This document shows positions 47,954 to 58,423 of a DNA stretch of 64,000 bases, in pieces (position 1 is the first letter of the stretch; every line of letters begins with the position of its first letter). Below the pieces are notes generated by a model. The model made no database searches. It was not told the DNA's origin and saw nothing but the letters and a program-made list of their open reading frames with translations. The DNA comes from Hesseltinella vesiculosa (Eukaryota; Mucoromycota; Mucoromycetes; Mucorales; Cunninghamellaceae). The position numbers were made by a program, and so were the translations under genes. The DNA is taken from positions 310,001-374,000 of the forward strand of contig MCGT01000021.1 in the NCBI GenBank assembly GCA_002104935.1, written 5' to 3'.

Positions 47954-48025
47954 TCCTAGCAAAATCGAAAAAGAAAAAAAGCTGTGTCGGACCTCCCCAC
48001 TCTTCTTTTTTTATTTTTTTCTGTT

Positions 48026-49264
48026 ATGAAATTTGGTCTAAACATTTCAAAAGCGACGCCAAAAAAACCATCCGGCAAATCGTCGATCTTTGCACATGAT
48101 GAAAGCGATGATTCGTCTTCTGATGAGGAACATCCAAACACCAAATCAGCAGCAGCCAAGCATGACCGAAGTCGAATCAACAAACAGATCGGAAGCTCGG
48201 CCGTAGTGCATCAGAAGATAAAGGAAGCTCATGACCAGGCTCTACAAGACGATCCAAACATTTTTGATTACGATGCTGTCTATGATGATCTGAAAGCAGC
48301 CGAGCAACAACGGGTGGAAGCTAAAAAAGGGCAAAAGACAAATCAGAAAGCAAAGTACATTCACAACCTCCTTGCCATGGCCGAAGTCCGGAAACGCGAT
48401 CGTTTGCTAGCCGAGGAAAAGAAGATATCAAGAGAAAGAGAAGCCGAGGGTGAAGCTTTTGCTGATAAAGAGGTGTTTATGACAGAATCGTAAGGAAACT
48501 AGGCATCGGTTCACTCAATTTCTGACGCACTCATTCTATCTGTAGTTATAAACAACAAAAAGCAGAGCTGGAACGCATCGAACAAGAGGAACGCCAACGC
48601 GAAGGTAATGAAAATGTAGTGTTAGGAGTTGATTTGCATTTCTAACTTTTTTAATGTCATTTGCCAATGGCTAGAACAAGCTGCCAGAAAAGCAAATGTC
48701 AACATCTTTTACAAGCAATTTTTAGAAAAGAAAGAAGCCGAGCATCAGGCGTTATTGAAGGCAAGTAAAGACCGGCCAGTAACCAAAGACACACCGCGCC
48801 AAGACCATCTGGATAACGAAAAGCTGCTTTTGGATGAAGCCCGAGAAAAAGGCGTGGCCCTGAACGACAGCAATGAAGTGGTCGACAAGCGAGACCTACT
48901 TGGTGCAGGGCTGAATGTTGCCAAGCGACCAACCAAATTTGGCTCATTTGCATCGTTGGCATCCACCGACGACCGAGTACGTGAACGACAGCAAGAGTAT
49001 GAAGATTACAAGCAACGAAAACTGCAAGAATACCAAGCCCGTCTCAGCGGCCAAGGACGAAAAGCGGAACGTGAAAAGCTCTCCCAGGAAATTGAAAGTC
49101 AAATGGTAGAGATTAAGAAAAAAGCCGAGGAAGACCAAGCCAGACGCCATGAAGAGAAACAACAAGCTGCTGCCAAAAAACGAACTACTGACGACGTTGC
49201 CCTCAGTGCCCGGGAACGATACCTCGCCAGAAAGAAGCAGAAGTCAAACCACTGCGAGTCGTAG
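48026..49264 (+). CDS. NSRP1: Nuclear speckle splicing regulatory protein 1 (NSRP1/CCDC55)
   Basis: Three exons, 48026-48489, 48546-48604 and 48675-49264, giving 370 aa. MKFGLNISKATPKKPSGKSS starts the typical N-terminus; then SSDEEHPNTKS and the diagnostic core DDPNIFDYDAVYDDLKA, KYIHNLLAMAEVRKRDRL and EGEAFADKEVFMTESYKQQ. The C-terminal half is a long charged coiled coil ending in KKRTTDDVALSARERYLARK, which is the conserved tail. Acts in alternative splicing in animals. Confidence 0.92.
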
Positions 49265-49698
49265 GAATAAACTTTGATCTTTCTTTTTTTTTTTTTTTTT
49301 GTTTCGTTGGTCAGAAGGTTAATTAGATTAGACGGAGGACCGAAGCTGGGAGTAGAGTTGCCTTTGTTTTTTTTTCTAGCGCTACTCAAAACCACCTCTT
49401 TTTTACAACTGTAAAATGTATTGCTTTGTCCAGGAACACCAGTAAACTTGCTCTGAAGGCGCTTTGATCCTTTACCCCGGTAAATGCGTTTGCTCTTCTT
49501 GTTGTTTCCTAATTGATTATGGCGCCCCCTTTTTCTCTTCCCGCCCAAGTCCCTGGTTTCACGAGCACTTTTTTTGAATGACCTGAAAGTCTTCGACAGC
49601 TAATGAAACGTCAGAATGATGGAGACATAGCGAATGCCTGCTGCAGGGCAGATCTTGTGGCAAGGATGTCTTGTTTGTCATCCAATCATCAGCAGAGA

Positions 49699-49707
49699 AG
49701 CACGTTT
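49699..49707 (+). promoter_or_regulatory. Pho4-type site (GCACGTTT)
   Basis: GCACGTTT, the UASp1-like core of phosphate-regulated yeast promoters, about 300 bp upstream of the phosphate symporter start. Function inferred from the match and the gene it precedes. Confidence 0.4.
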
Positions 49708-49786
49708 ATGGGCAGCGTTTTTTCCTCTTTTGGTGAGTTAACTCAAAAATCAGCCAAAAATGTCGAAATGGTGGCACTGACCATTA

Positions 49787-49792
49787 CACGTG
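49787..49792 (+). promoter_or_regulatory. Pho4-type E-box (CACGTG)
   Basis: Perfect palindromic CACGTG 214 bp upstream of the phosphate symporter start codon; the high-affinity Pho4/Cbf1 core. Confidence 0.5.
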
Positions 49793-49850
49793 CGAAGTAA
49801 TCCAAGGCCTAGATCAATCGCCCATCATTGGCTGGTTGCGCTCTCTTTGA

Positions 49851-49859
49851 AAAACGTGC
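49851..49859 (-). promoter_or_regulatory. Pho4-type site (GCACGTTTT on minus strand)
   Basis: GCACGTTTT read on the minus strand, the UASp1-type variant, about 150 bp upstream of the phosphate symporter start. Third such site within 160 bp. Confidence 0.45.
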
Positions 49860-50005
49860 TGCATGAACGTTCAAATTACTGGACGCCCTTTGCAATTGTT
49901 GATCATTTTTTTCTTACACCAAACCATTCGCTGGAGTACAAAAGAAATAAGATTGCCCTTTTTTTATTATTCCCTGTTCTTTCGCTCTAATTTTCAAAAA
50001 GTTCC

Positions 50006-51828
50006 ATGGCTGAAGTTACTTCAACAGCTCCTTTGGAATCCTTGGATAACCGCGGGTTCTCCCGTCATCACTTGAAGGCCATCTTTGTTTCAGGTGTTGG
50101 TTTCTTGGCTGATCAGTACGATCTTCAAAGTATCAACATCCTGACCACCATTCTCGGCTACGTGTATTATCCCGCTACAGGCGCTCTTCCCACCGTTCCT
50201 CAATCATTGTTGTCCGCTGCTGCAACTGTTGGTGCCATCATCGGTCAAGTTCTCTTTGGTATCCTCGCTGACAAATATGGTCGCAAGCGTATGTATGGTA
50301 TTGAATTGATGATCATTATCGTGGGTACTATCGGTGCCTCTCTGGCCAGCAACACCCCTGGTGGCGTGTCTGTGGCTGCTATCCTTTGTTTCTGGCGTCT
50401 CTTCCAAGGTATTGGTATTGGTGCTGATTACCCAATGTCCGCTACCATTGCTGCTGAATTTTCTAATCAAAGCCGCAGAGGCATTATGCTCGCCTCTGTC
50501 TTCTCCATGCAAGGCTTCGGTACTGTCAGTGCCTACATTGTTGCTATTATTTTCCTCTACATCTTCCAAGACACTATCAACACCGATGCTAATGCCTTGG
50601 ATCATGTGTGGCGTATTGTTGTGGTATGCTTCTCTTGCCTGAAACAAAACAAATGACATGATCCCGCCACATGACGCCAATAATCTCACCTTTATTTTTT
50701 TTTTTTTTTTTTACTAGGCCTTTGGTATCGTCCCTTGCATTGCCGCTCTGTACTATCGTCTCACCATTCCTGAATCTCCTCGTTACACTCTCAAGGTTTT
50801 GCATGATAAAGAAGCCGCTCAAAAAGATATGGATGCCTTTTTCAACGAAGGTGGCCTTAACACCGTCATCCGTGATGACGATGTCAAATATGCTGTCCAC
50901 CGTGACGAAAGCAAGGCCACTTGGAGTGAATTCAAGGCTTACTTCAGCAAACCCGAAAACTTCAAGCTTCTTTTTGGTACTTGTGCCAACTGGTTCCTCA
51001 TTGACATTGCTATGTACGGTCTCTCTCTCAACCAGTCCACTATCATTGGTAAGATTGGCTACGGCACTGGCGCCACCCCCTTTGACAAGCTGTCCAACTT
51101 AATCATCGGTAACATCATCATCGTCCTCGCTGGCAACTGTAAGTTCTCCGCTCGCACCCCAATGTCCCCTCCCACCAATTCTCTAATTTTTTTTTCTCTC
51201 TTTTATAAAGTGCCTGGTTACTGGCTCTCTATTGCCCTCATCGAAGTCATCGGTCGTCGTGGTCTCCAATTGCTTGGTTTCGTCATGCTCACCATCATTT
51301 ATGTCATTCTCTCTGCCGGCTATCATGCCATCTTGGACGCCAGTGTCGGTGCTTTTGTTTTCCTCTATGCTTTGGGCTACCTCTTCATTAATTGCGGCCC
51401 CAACACCACCACTTTCATTGTAAGACGTGTCGTTTTTATTCCGACGTATCTGACCCTTTTATGTTTGCTTCCTAGATCCCCGTTGAAGTTTATCCCACAC
51501 GATTCCGTGCTACTGCCCACGGTATTTCTGCCGCCTGCGGTAAAGTTGGTGCTGCCATTTCTTCCTTTGGTTTCTCTTACGCTGTCAAATCCAGCATCGG
51601 TGTTCAAGGTAACATAAAAACGAACAATCAGCATGATGGCTGTATGCTGACATGTCACCATTAATCACAGGCACACTTGGTATCCTTGCTGGATGTATGT
51701 TCTTGGGTGCTGTGTGCACGTTCTTCTGTACCCCTGAAACCAAGGGTTTGAAGCTGGCTGAAGACGACCAAGACGAATTTGGCAACACTGCCCAAGAAAC
51801 CGTCACCGTTGAAGCCAAGGAGCTATAA
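50006..51828 (+). CDS. PHO84: High-affinity inorganic phosphate:H+ symporter (MFS, PHO84 type)
   Basis: Five exons, 50006-50623, 50718-51138, 51211-51419, 51476-51608 and 51671-51828, giving 512 aa, about twelve membrane helices. Plasma-membrane phosphate uptake. Motifs: [17 protein letters not shown] (helix 1 with the Asp of the PHO84 family), [14 protein letters not shown] (MFS motif A), [20 protein letters not shown] (signature with Asp that binds phosphate), [16 protein letters not shown] and FPAEVYP-like [20 protein letters not shown]. The central loop is charged. Codon use is visibly biased towards C-ending codons (GGT, GTC, AAC), suggesting high expression. Three Pho4-type sites precede it. 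Confidence 0.94.
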
Positions 51829-52403
51829 TGCATTCACTGTTACTTTTATTACACCTTATGTTATTTATTTTATTTTATAAAAAATGCCGCAATGATGGAA
51901 TTCCGTTTGCTGGCTTGCCTCATCAATGAACTGCACTTGCACGCAACACCGCAGCAAAGAAAAAGGATAACAAATTCATTGTTCACCTCCAATCTGTCAG
52001 TAAGAAAGATGCTGATGATCAAAAGTGATTGGACCTGCTTAAATGTACTGGTTACAACCTTGTCGCCGATGTCAATCTGAATGCTACATGCAATGCAGTG
52101 GTAACTGCCTCTTACATCAACGACTGCCTTCCACTGGCAATCCCGTCTCCAACAACAGCGGCCGAGCCCAGGACTGTGGTCCCATTCCCCTCCTCCCATT
52201 CCGACCGTTCCATGTAGTTAAGTTGATACCTCCAGACTGATCCCTTCGATCTTTTGCAGATCCTCGATACTAAAAAGAAAAAGAAAAAGACATGCAACTG
52301 GTTGCGCCGATTCTTCACTTTTGCCAAAAAAGACAGTTTGAAATCCGTGCGTTTTTTTTTTTTGTTTTTTTTTTTTTTTTTCTTGCTGGCCTGATGCATC
52401 ATC
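51829..52403. other. Intergenic region
   Basis: About 0.57 kb. Minus-strand stretches such as IEDLQKIEGISLE (near 52255) and LGSAAVVGDGIASGRQS (near 52150) are readable between plausible splice signals, but no consistent gene model closes. GAAAAA repeats and long T-runs lie at 52270-52380. Confidence 0.4.
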
Positions 52404-53626
52404 ATGGAAGATGAAATCGCACGTATTTGGTCGTTTGACGCGCCAAAGTATTACGATTTTACAAAGACGGATGCAGAAAATAACATGCTGGGCGATGCTT
52501 GGTTTGGTAAGCTGGAAAGAGGAGAAAGCAAGGTATTAACTTGATTTTTGCTGTAAGATAAACATCGATTTCCTGATGCAGCTTACCAACCAGTGATTAG
52601 GAAGCATTCTTCCATTCCCTTATCACCGACAAAACTAATGATACCCTCAAATGATTCCAACAGTACGGAATATTATACTGCAACGACAAGCGCCAATGCA
52701 CAGCAAGGTCATGCTTACTTCAACTCGCCTTCCAGCCGAAGCGCACTCTATCCCAAGCGAAGGGACATGAAGCGCGAGTTTCTAATGGGTCCTAATGCAC
52801 AGATGCCTTATTCTGTGCAAGTTTCTCACGGGACAAACACTGGTTCCCAACAAGAATATCACCTCACAGTCAGCAAATACCCGTCTGCTGACGGAAAGAC
52901 ACGGGAAAACTCTTTGGAAGATTGGCCGGATAGGAACGATGGACCTCTGAAACAGCAGCCTTTGGATGTACCATCGAGTGGAGTATCACCTTCGTCAGGA
53001 CCGCTGAGTGTGCCAACCAATAAGTCCCATGAAGGGCACGCATCGCCATCTCCAGTCGCGATCCTTTCAGCCACTACGCAATCATTGCTTGATCTACTCG
53101 CCATTGTGCGAAATGATTCCAAAAAGCACCAGCAACATGTCATTCATAAGCACCGACTGAACCACCCCAGGATATCCTCAATCACCAAGTCTCTTCGACC
53201 ACGCCCACTGGAACGCATCTCATCATTTGACCACTCTCCGACGCCTTCTACAGATAGTGCCGACCAACACCACATGTCATGGAAAGCAGAATCCGCTATT
53301 GAACGTGCACGCCGTGTACTAAGTGAGGCCCAGTTCCAATGCCAGGCCTGGGCAACATCCCAACAAGCATTTCGTGTGCCATTATCCACGCCAGGGCTAT
53401 GGACATCTCGAAGAACCAGTCAGGCGGCCAATCAAAATCTGAAAGAAGCTGCTGTAGAGGATCATAAAGTGCATGGTACAGATGAGGTAAATTGAAAAAG
53501 TAGCTTTGCTGGTTGGGGCTCAAGTATTTTCATCTTTAACAGGCCGTCCCGTCGCCCTTTCTCCCAATTGCCCTGACGATACCCCGAGGTCCAAGACTAG
53601 CCACTGACCTTCGATCTCGGCGATGA
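52404..53626 (+). CDS. TPX2-like protein with Aurora-binding-type N-terminus
   Basis: Three exons, 52404-52506, 52582-53486 and 53543-53626, giving 363 aa. The N-terminus IWSFDAPKYYDFTK...DAWFAYQP resembles the Aurora-A-activating segment of TPX2 (SYDAP..., ...DSWFEE). The extreme C-terminus LTIPRGPRLATDLRSRR resembles TPX2's terminal LTVPxSP stretch. The middle is Ser/Pro-rich with SITKSLRPRPLERIS and a helix ERARRVLSEAQFQCQAWATS. It lacks the long helical body of the about 750-aa vertebrate TPX2. The likely role is spindle-pole or mitotic kinase regulation. This is inference from two short motifs; without exon 3 the frame stops at 53495. Confidence 0.5.
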
Positions 53627-53837
53627 ATGGTAGCCTTACAAAAGAATAAACTGTGTGTTCTTTACACTTGTTGAAAGCATTGATATCCTCCAGTTTCCTC
53701 CCGTTCAACAGACTGCCATGGCAGTTTTGTGTAGCCGTACTGTAATTGGCTGTCCGCTTGCCGTGTTCCCCCACTCTTTTTGCCTGCGATTTCCGCAACA
53801 ATTCACGATTTTTTTTCTTTTTCTTTTTCTTCACGCC

Positions 53838-56808
53838 ATGAATTTGTTGCAAACCAAAAGGTGACAAGAGATTATCAAGTGAAATCAAATGCTTACTTGC
53901 TTCATATTTAATTGTCAAACAGGGAAGCCTGGGATGTTATTTTCAAAGATGCTCAATTGACCGAAGTGTCTTTAAGAAAGCGCGGGCTAGTTGGGGCAGT
54001 GTGTGAGAATGGTTTACGGTCTGTTTGTTGGAAGGTAAAGGTTCCTGCTGGTGGCGGTCTCCCTCTAAGAGAATGTACCAAGTGGTTGTCTTCTTCATAG
54101 GTTTATCTCCAATACTTGCCCAGCCTTGATTTAACAGTATGGCCTGATGTTTTGCATGAAGAGCGGCATTGTTATTATGACTTGCGACGCAAATATATCG
54201 AGGAACCGGCCGAAATGATGCGTAACAAGAATGGTGATGGTGATGTCACAGACAACAATCCTCTTGCTCTAAATGAAAGCGTAAAGAAGCTGCGTCCTAT
54301 CAGGCAGACTGTAAGCTCATCTCGTCTACGTTTTATATTTCCCAAAGAACCCCTGGCAACAATACTTTGCAGATGCAGAAATTAGAAAGATAATCCGGCA
54401 AGATGTGGAGAGAACGTAGGTCGAATTGATTGTGTGGGTGGTATGGGCTCTAATTTCTCTGTTTCTCCTTTCTTATCAATGTTGTGCAGATTCCCGGATG
54501 TGGATTTTTTTCGATCGTCTTCTGTGCAAGAGCAAATGACTGATATTTTATTTATCTATTGCAAGATCCACGAAGACGTATCCTATCGCCAGGGAATGCA
54601 CGAGCTGCTTGCTCCTATCTACTGGGTCGTGGCGGATGACAGTCTGGCTGACATGAATCAAGAGATGCGTGGCAATGCTCAGCTGGAGTAAGTAGAAACC
54701 AAATGTCGACGCGACGTGCAAGGACTTACCGTCTTTATTTTTCTTGCGACCTAGCCCAACGAATCGATTGATGGTGCAAGTGCTGGACCCTGATTATATA
54801 GAGCACGACGCCTATATACTTTTCAACAAGTTAATGACGTTTGCCAAGCCGTGGTATGAACTGACGCCCACTGAGCCCATCAATCGTTCAAAATCAACCT
54901 CGGATTTGGCCGAAGCTTCCAAAACAGGACAGGTAAAGCAAAAAAAGAACGAGCAAAGTCAGTCTAATTCACCCATCCCACTTGCACTGGCAGATGTCAA
55001 ACCCAATTGTCAATACTTGTCAGCGCATTCAAAACCAGTATCTTCGAGCCGTCGACTTTTCTTTGTACAAGCACTTGAATGCGTCTGATATTGAACCTCA
55101 GCTCTATGGCATGTAAGCTAGGCCTACGCTTGCCTTTTCTGTCACCAGCTGATTTCCCCCTTCTTTTCAACAGTCGCTGGCTACGTTTATTGTTTGGCCG
55201 TGAATTCGAATTTCATGAATTGCTCAAGCTATGGGATTCCATCTTTTCTCAGGATCCCACATTACAAATTGTCGATTACATTTGTGTGGCAATGCTGCTA
55301 CGTCTCCACGACCAATGTGAGCCTCGTCCAAAAAAAAAAAAAAACCGCCTTGCTCATTTCTTACATCGTTTAGTGATTGAGGGCGATTATGCTGAATGTT
55401 TGACTCTTTTGATGCGCGGTATACGAATTAACCAACCCAAAACGTTAGTGGAGCAGGCCAATTATTTGCAGCAACACATGAATGCCGACGGCGGCCTACA
55501 AATTCTACGCCAAAACGACATCCGCCAGGGCAAAGAACCAAGGCCAAGTATTTCACCCGATCAGTCGCCTTTGCAACCGCGCCTCGTACCGTCTCAGCAT
55601 ACCCATCCCACATCACCTCCTCTCGACTCCTTTAGCAACTTCACTCGCGGCGTCATAAACAGCCCTCAAGTGCGGGATATCAATAAGGCCATTGCCGGCG
55701 TTGTTGGCACTGTGCAGGTACAGCGAAAAAAAAAAAAAAATAGGAAAGAAGTACAGTAATGGTGATAGCTTATCTTCAAATATATTAGAAAAATGTCAAC
55801 ATTATAGGCGACAATATGCGACAGGCCCTTCAAGATGAACAGATTCATCGGCGCCAACGCGCAACATCCTCTTCAGCATCGCAGCGGCCATTCTCACCAC
55901 CACAAACCGCTCCAAGAGCAAAGCCGTTGCCTCCTTTTCAGCGCACCCCTCCGTTATCGGCCACCGAGACTCTTCAGCAACTGCAGCTGGCCAATCGTCA
56001 AATGGGCAATGTCATGTCGCAATGTATCTCAGTCCTTGAAAAAGAAATATTCGAGGCCAACAACAACCGTCAAGCTGAACCGCAAAACACCCCATCTGAC
56101 AATCCACTTGAAGACGAGCAATCAGACAACATAAAGAACAAAGATGAAGCCTCTGTGGTGCTTGTGATGGCCGGATTGAAGCACATACGGGATGTCCTTT
56201 TGGGCAAACAGCCGCGATTCGACAAGAATGTGCTGCAGGATGCTCGCCCCAACGACCAACACTCGACCCTGGTAGATTCAGCTGGCATGGCCGCCAAGCC
56301 TTTGCCGTTGTTCCAACAGAAGCCACCTGTGCAAGTTGAAGCTGAGCAACCCCAATTGACAGTCGCCTCTCCTCCGATCTCCTCAACTTCTAAGATAGGT
56401 GGCATGTTATCCTCAAAAGCATCATATACCATTGACGACTTGCTGGCCGATCCTAGCCTGCAAACCAAGGAAAGTCAGACCAATACCAAATTTGCCTGGA
56501 TGGACGAAAGCAGCACCCCCTCGACCAACAAGGCTGCCAGTCCCCAGGGTATCGACCACCTCAATGAAAAATCAGTAGCAGATACCAAAGACTCCCCTCT
56601 GTTCCAAAAACCTGCCGACGGGCTCGCCTCCTCACCGCGATCCTCTCTGCATTCTCGAAAACAAAGCAGTGCCACCAAACAAACGGCACCATCAGCAACA
56701 ATATCCCGATTGAAAGAATCCGCTGTCATAAGCAATCCTATCGATCCATTGGATGCTCGGAACGTAGATGCCCGGCCATCATATGAATACGATGAGATGA
56801 ATTTTTGA
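53838..56808 (+). CDS. TBC-domain Rab GTPase-activating protein (TBC1D5-like)
   Basis: Ten exons: 53838-53860, 53923-54034, 54101-54310, 54348-54415, 54490-54687, 54755-54932, 54994-55112, 55174-55316, 55374-55717 and 55789-56808, giving 804 aa (human TBC1D5 795). It speeds GTP hydrolysis on Rab7-type GTPases in retromer and autophagy traffic. The TBC core has the Arg finger region IRQDVERTFPDVDFF and the Gln finger YRQGMHELLAPIYW, then RWLRLLFGREFEFHELLKLWD and DYICVAMLLRLHDQ. The C-terminal 330 residues are Pro/Ser/Gln-rich and disordered apart from one helix (LQQLQLANRQMGNVM); a TKFAWMDES motif is near the end. Confidence 0.9.
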
Positions 56809-56939
56809 TCGAACACAGTCATGCTGACCAAACGAGCCGAAGCAACAGTTGCGGGTGATGAAATAAAATTAGGGGTAATCACGGTTTTACTAAAAAAAAA
56901 AATGCAAAAGGGGGGGGGGATACGAAAGGAAGATGTGCC

Positions 56940-58244
56940 TTATTGTTGAGACTTTTCGAAAGCAGCAATCTTGGCGGCAACACGGGCTTCGCGTTGCTTC
57001 TTGTTGAGAGCTTTCTTGAGACCAGTGTACTTCTTGACTTCCTTCTTGGCGACAGGCTTGTGGGTAGGGTCGGCACGGATGGCTTCATGAGCTTCAGTGT
57101 ACATGTCTTCAATAGCATCAGAGGTGACACCGTTCTTGATGAAGCCAGCGAAGATCTTCTTGTAACGTTCTTCATCTTCTTCTTCAAGGTATTCCATGTA
57201 TTCGGCGACGTGGACACCAAAGATATAGTTGCGCAACAATTCATCATCGTTGGTCTTGGTTTCAATGTCGTAACCGGGGAAACGGTTGCCGGAGTGGGGG
57301 ATCAAGAGACCACCATCGGAGGCACCCTTCATGGCACCAAAGACACGGGCACCAGTGGAGGTACGGGCCAAACCGACATCCAAGAAAGCCTTGAAGGGGC
57401 GGGGACCTTCTTCGTTGGCTTCAGTCAAACCGACAACACCATCGGCTTCTTCAACACCTTGGTACTTTTCGTCCAGACCAAGCTTGTTCAACACACGACG
57501 AGCCAACAACAAACCGGTACAGTAAGCAGCAGACCAGTTGGTCAAACCACCCTTGACACCGTAGCGGGGCAATTCGTGGGAGTAGGCAGCAGCCAACACG
57601 AAATCACCTTGCAACTTGGCGTACACGATTTGACAAATGACATCACGGTTGGTGATGCGCACGACCAAACGGTACTTGGGAGAGTTGTACTTGTTCTTGG
57701 CTTGGACCACCAAACGCTTGCGAGCATAGTAGTCAGTCTTGCCCTCTAAAAAAAAATAAAAAAATCGCGATGAGTTTCTCCGATGCCCTTTAGGAACGTC
57801 TCTCCAAAATGGCTCGCAAACACAGGCTCTTTTCTTTTTGTCAATGAATCAGATAGGGGCGAAAAGACTATAAAAATCAACCAACGGCTGCAAAACCATT
57901 GTCACATGAACTATACTTTGCAAATCATCATGTGCAATGACAAAAAAAAACCCATGTCTGCCGATGCCAAAAAAATAAAACATTCATCAAAACTTTACCC
58001 AAAGTACTCACCTCTACGACGACGGTACTTGACTTGGTAGCGCTTGTAGTAGGCCTTGTTCTTTTGTTGTTTGACGAAAGCCTATGATGTACGAGAACAA
58101 ATGAGCTAAACAGGTTCCAGATTTATCCATCCATCCATCCATCCATCCATCCACTTCTTTTTGATATCAACCACGTAATTTCCAACAGTTTTTCCTTATA
58201 GTCGTCTGACCCTAGGAGAGTCTGTCAAAGTTGCAACTTACCAT
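56940..58244 (-). CDS. RPL5: 60S ribosomal protein L5 (uL18)
   Basis: Exons 58244-58242 (the ATG alone), 58081-58012 and 57745-56940, giving 292 aa (yeast 297). Binds 5S rRNA in the large subunit. [36 protein letters not shown] is the universal N-terminus, read across both introns. [39 protein letters not shown] and the C-terminal [20 protein letters not shown] are family marks. Codon use is strongly biased (GCC, AAG, ACC), as in other highly expressed genes. Intron 1 (158-nt) holds a TCCA microsatellite. Confidence 0.97.
58125..58153 (+). repeat. (ATCC)n microsatellite in RPL5 intron 1
   Basis: Seven consecutive ATCC units. Confidence 0.95.
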
Positions 58245-58423
58245 AGTTGTAACAAAGGGGCAGCGAAAAGGAAAGAAGAAAAAGAAGGAAAAGCACGGTG
58301 TTTTGCAAGCTTTCAACTTTTTTTTTTAAAACTCAGCAGCGCGCTTACTGAAAATCGCTTCCAGTGGTGCGAGCGATTTTATTATTTTTTTTTTTTAATG
58401 ATGGGTTTCTATGCTTCTAAAGT

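Larger units (their letters stand above)
49265..50005. other. Intergenic: NSRP1 3' end to phosphate-symporter promoter
   Basis: About 0.74 kb. A minus-strand basic frame (about 49620-49310; KSARETRDLGGKRKRGRHNQ...) has a possible acceptor but no upstream exon, and is left uncalled. The right half is the promoter of the phosphate symporter and holds three Pho4-type sites listed separately. Confidence 0.5.

Noticed and set aside
49310..49620. Minus-strand basic frame (KSARETRDLGGKRKRGRHNQ...)
   Set aside because: Has a possible acceptor but no start codon or upstream exon before the phosphate-symporter promoter; could be a real 3' exon but is not supported.
56943..57749. Plus-strand open frame of about 268 codons opposite RPL5
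   Set aside because: Shadow caused by the strong codon bias of RPL5; the minus strand encodes the complete ribosomal protein.
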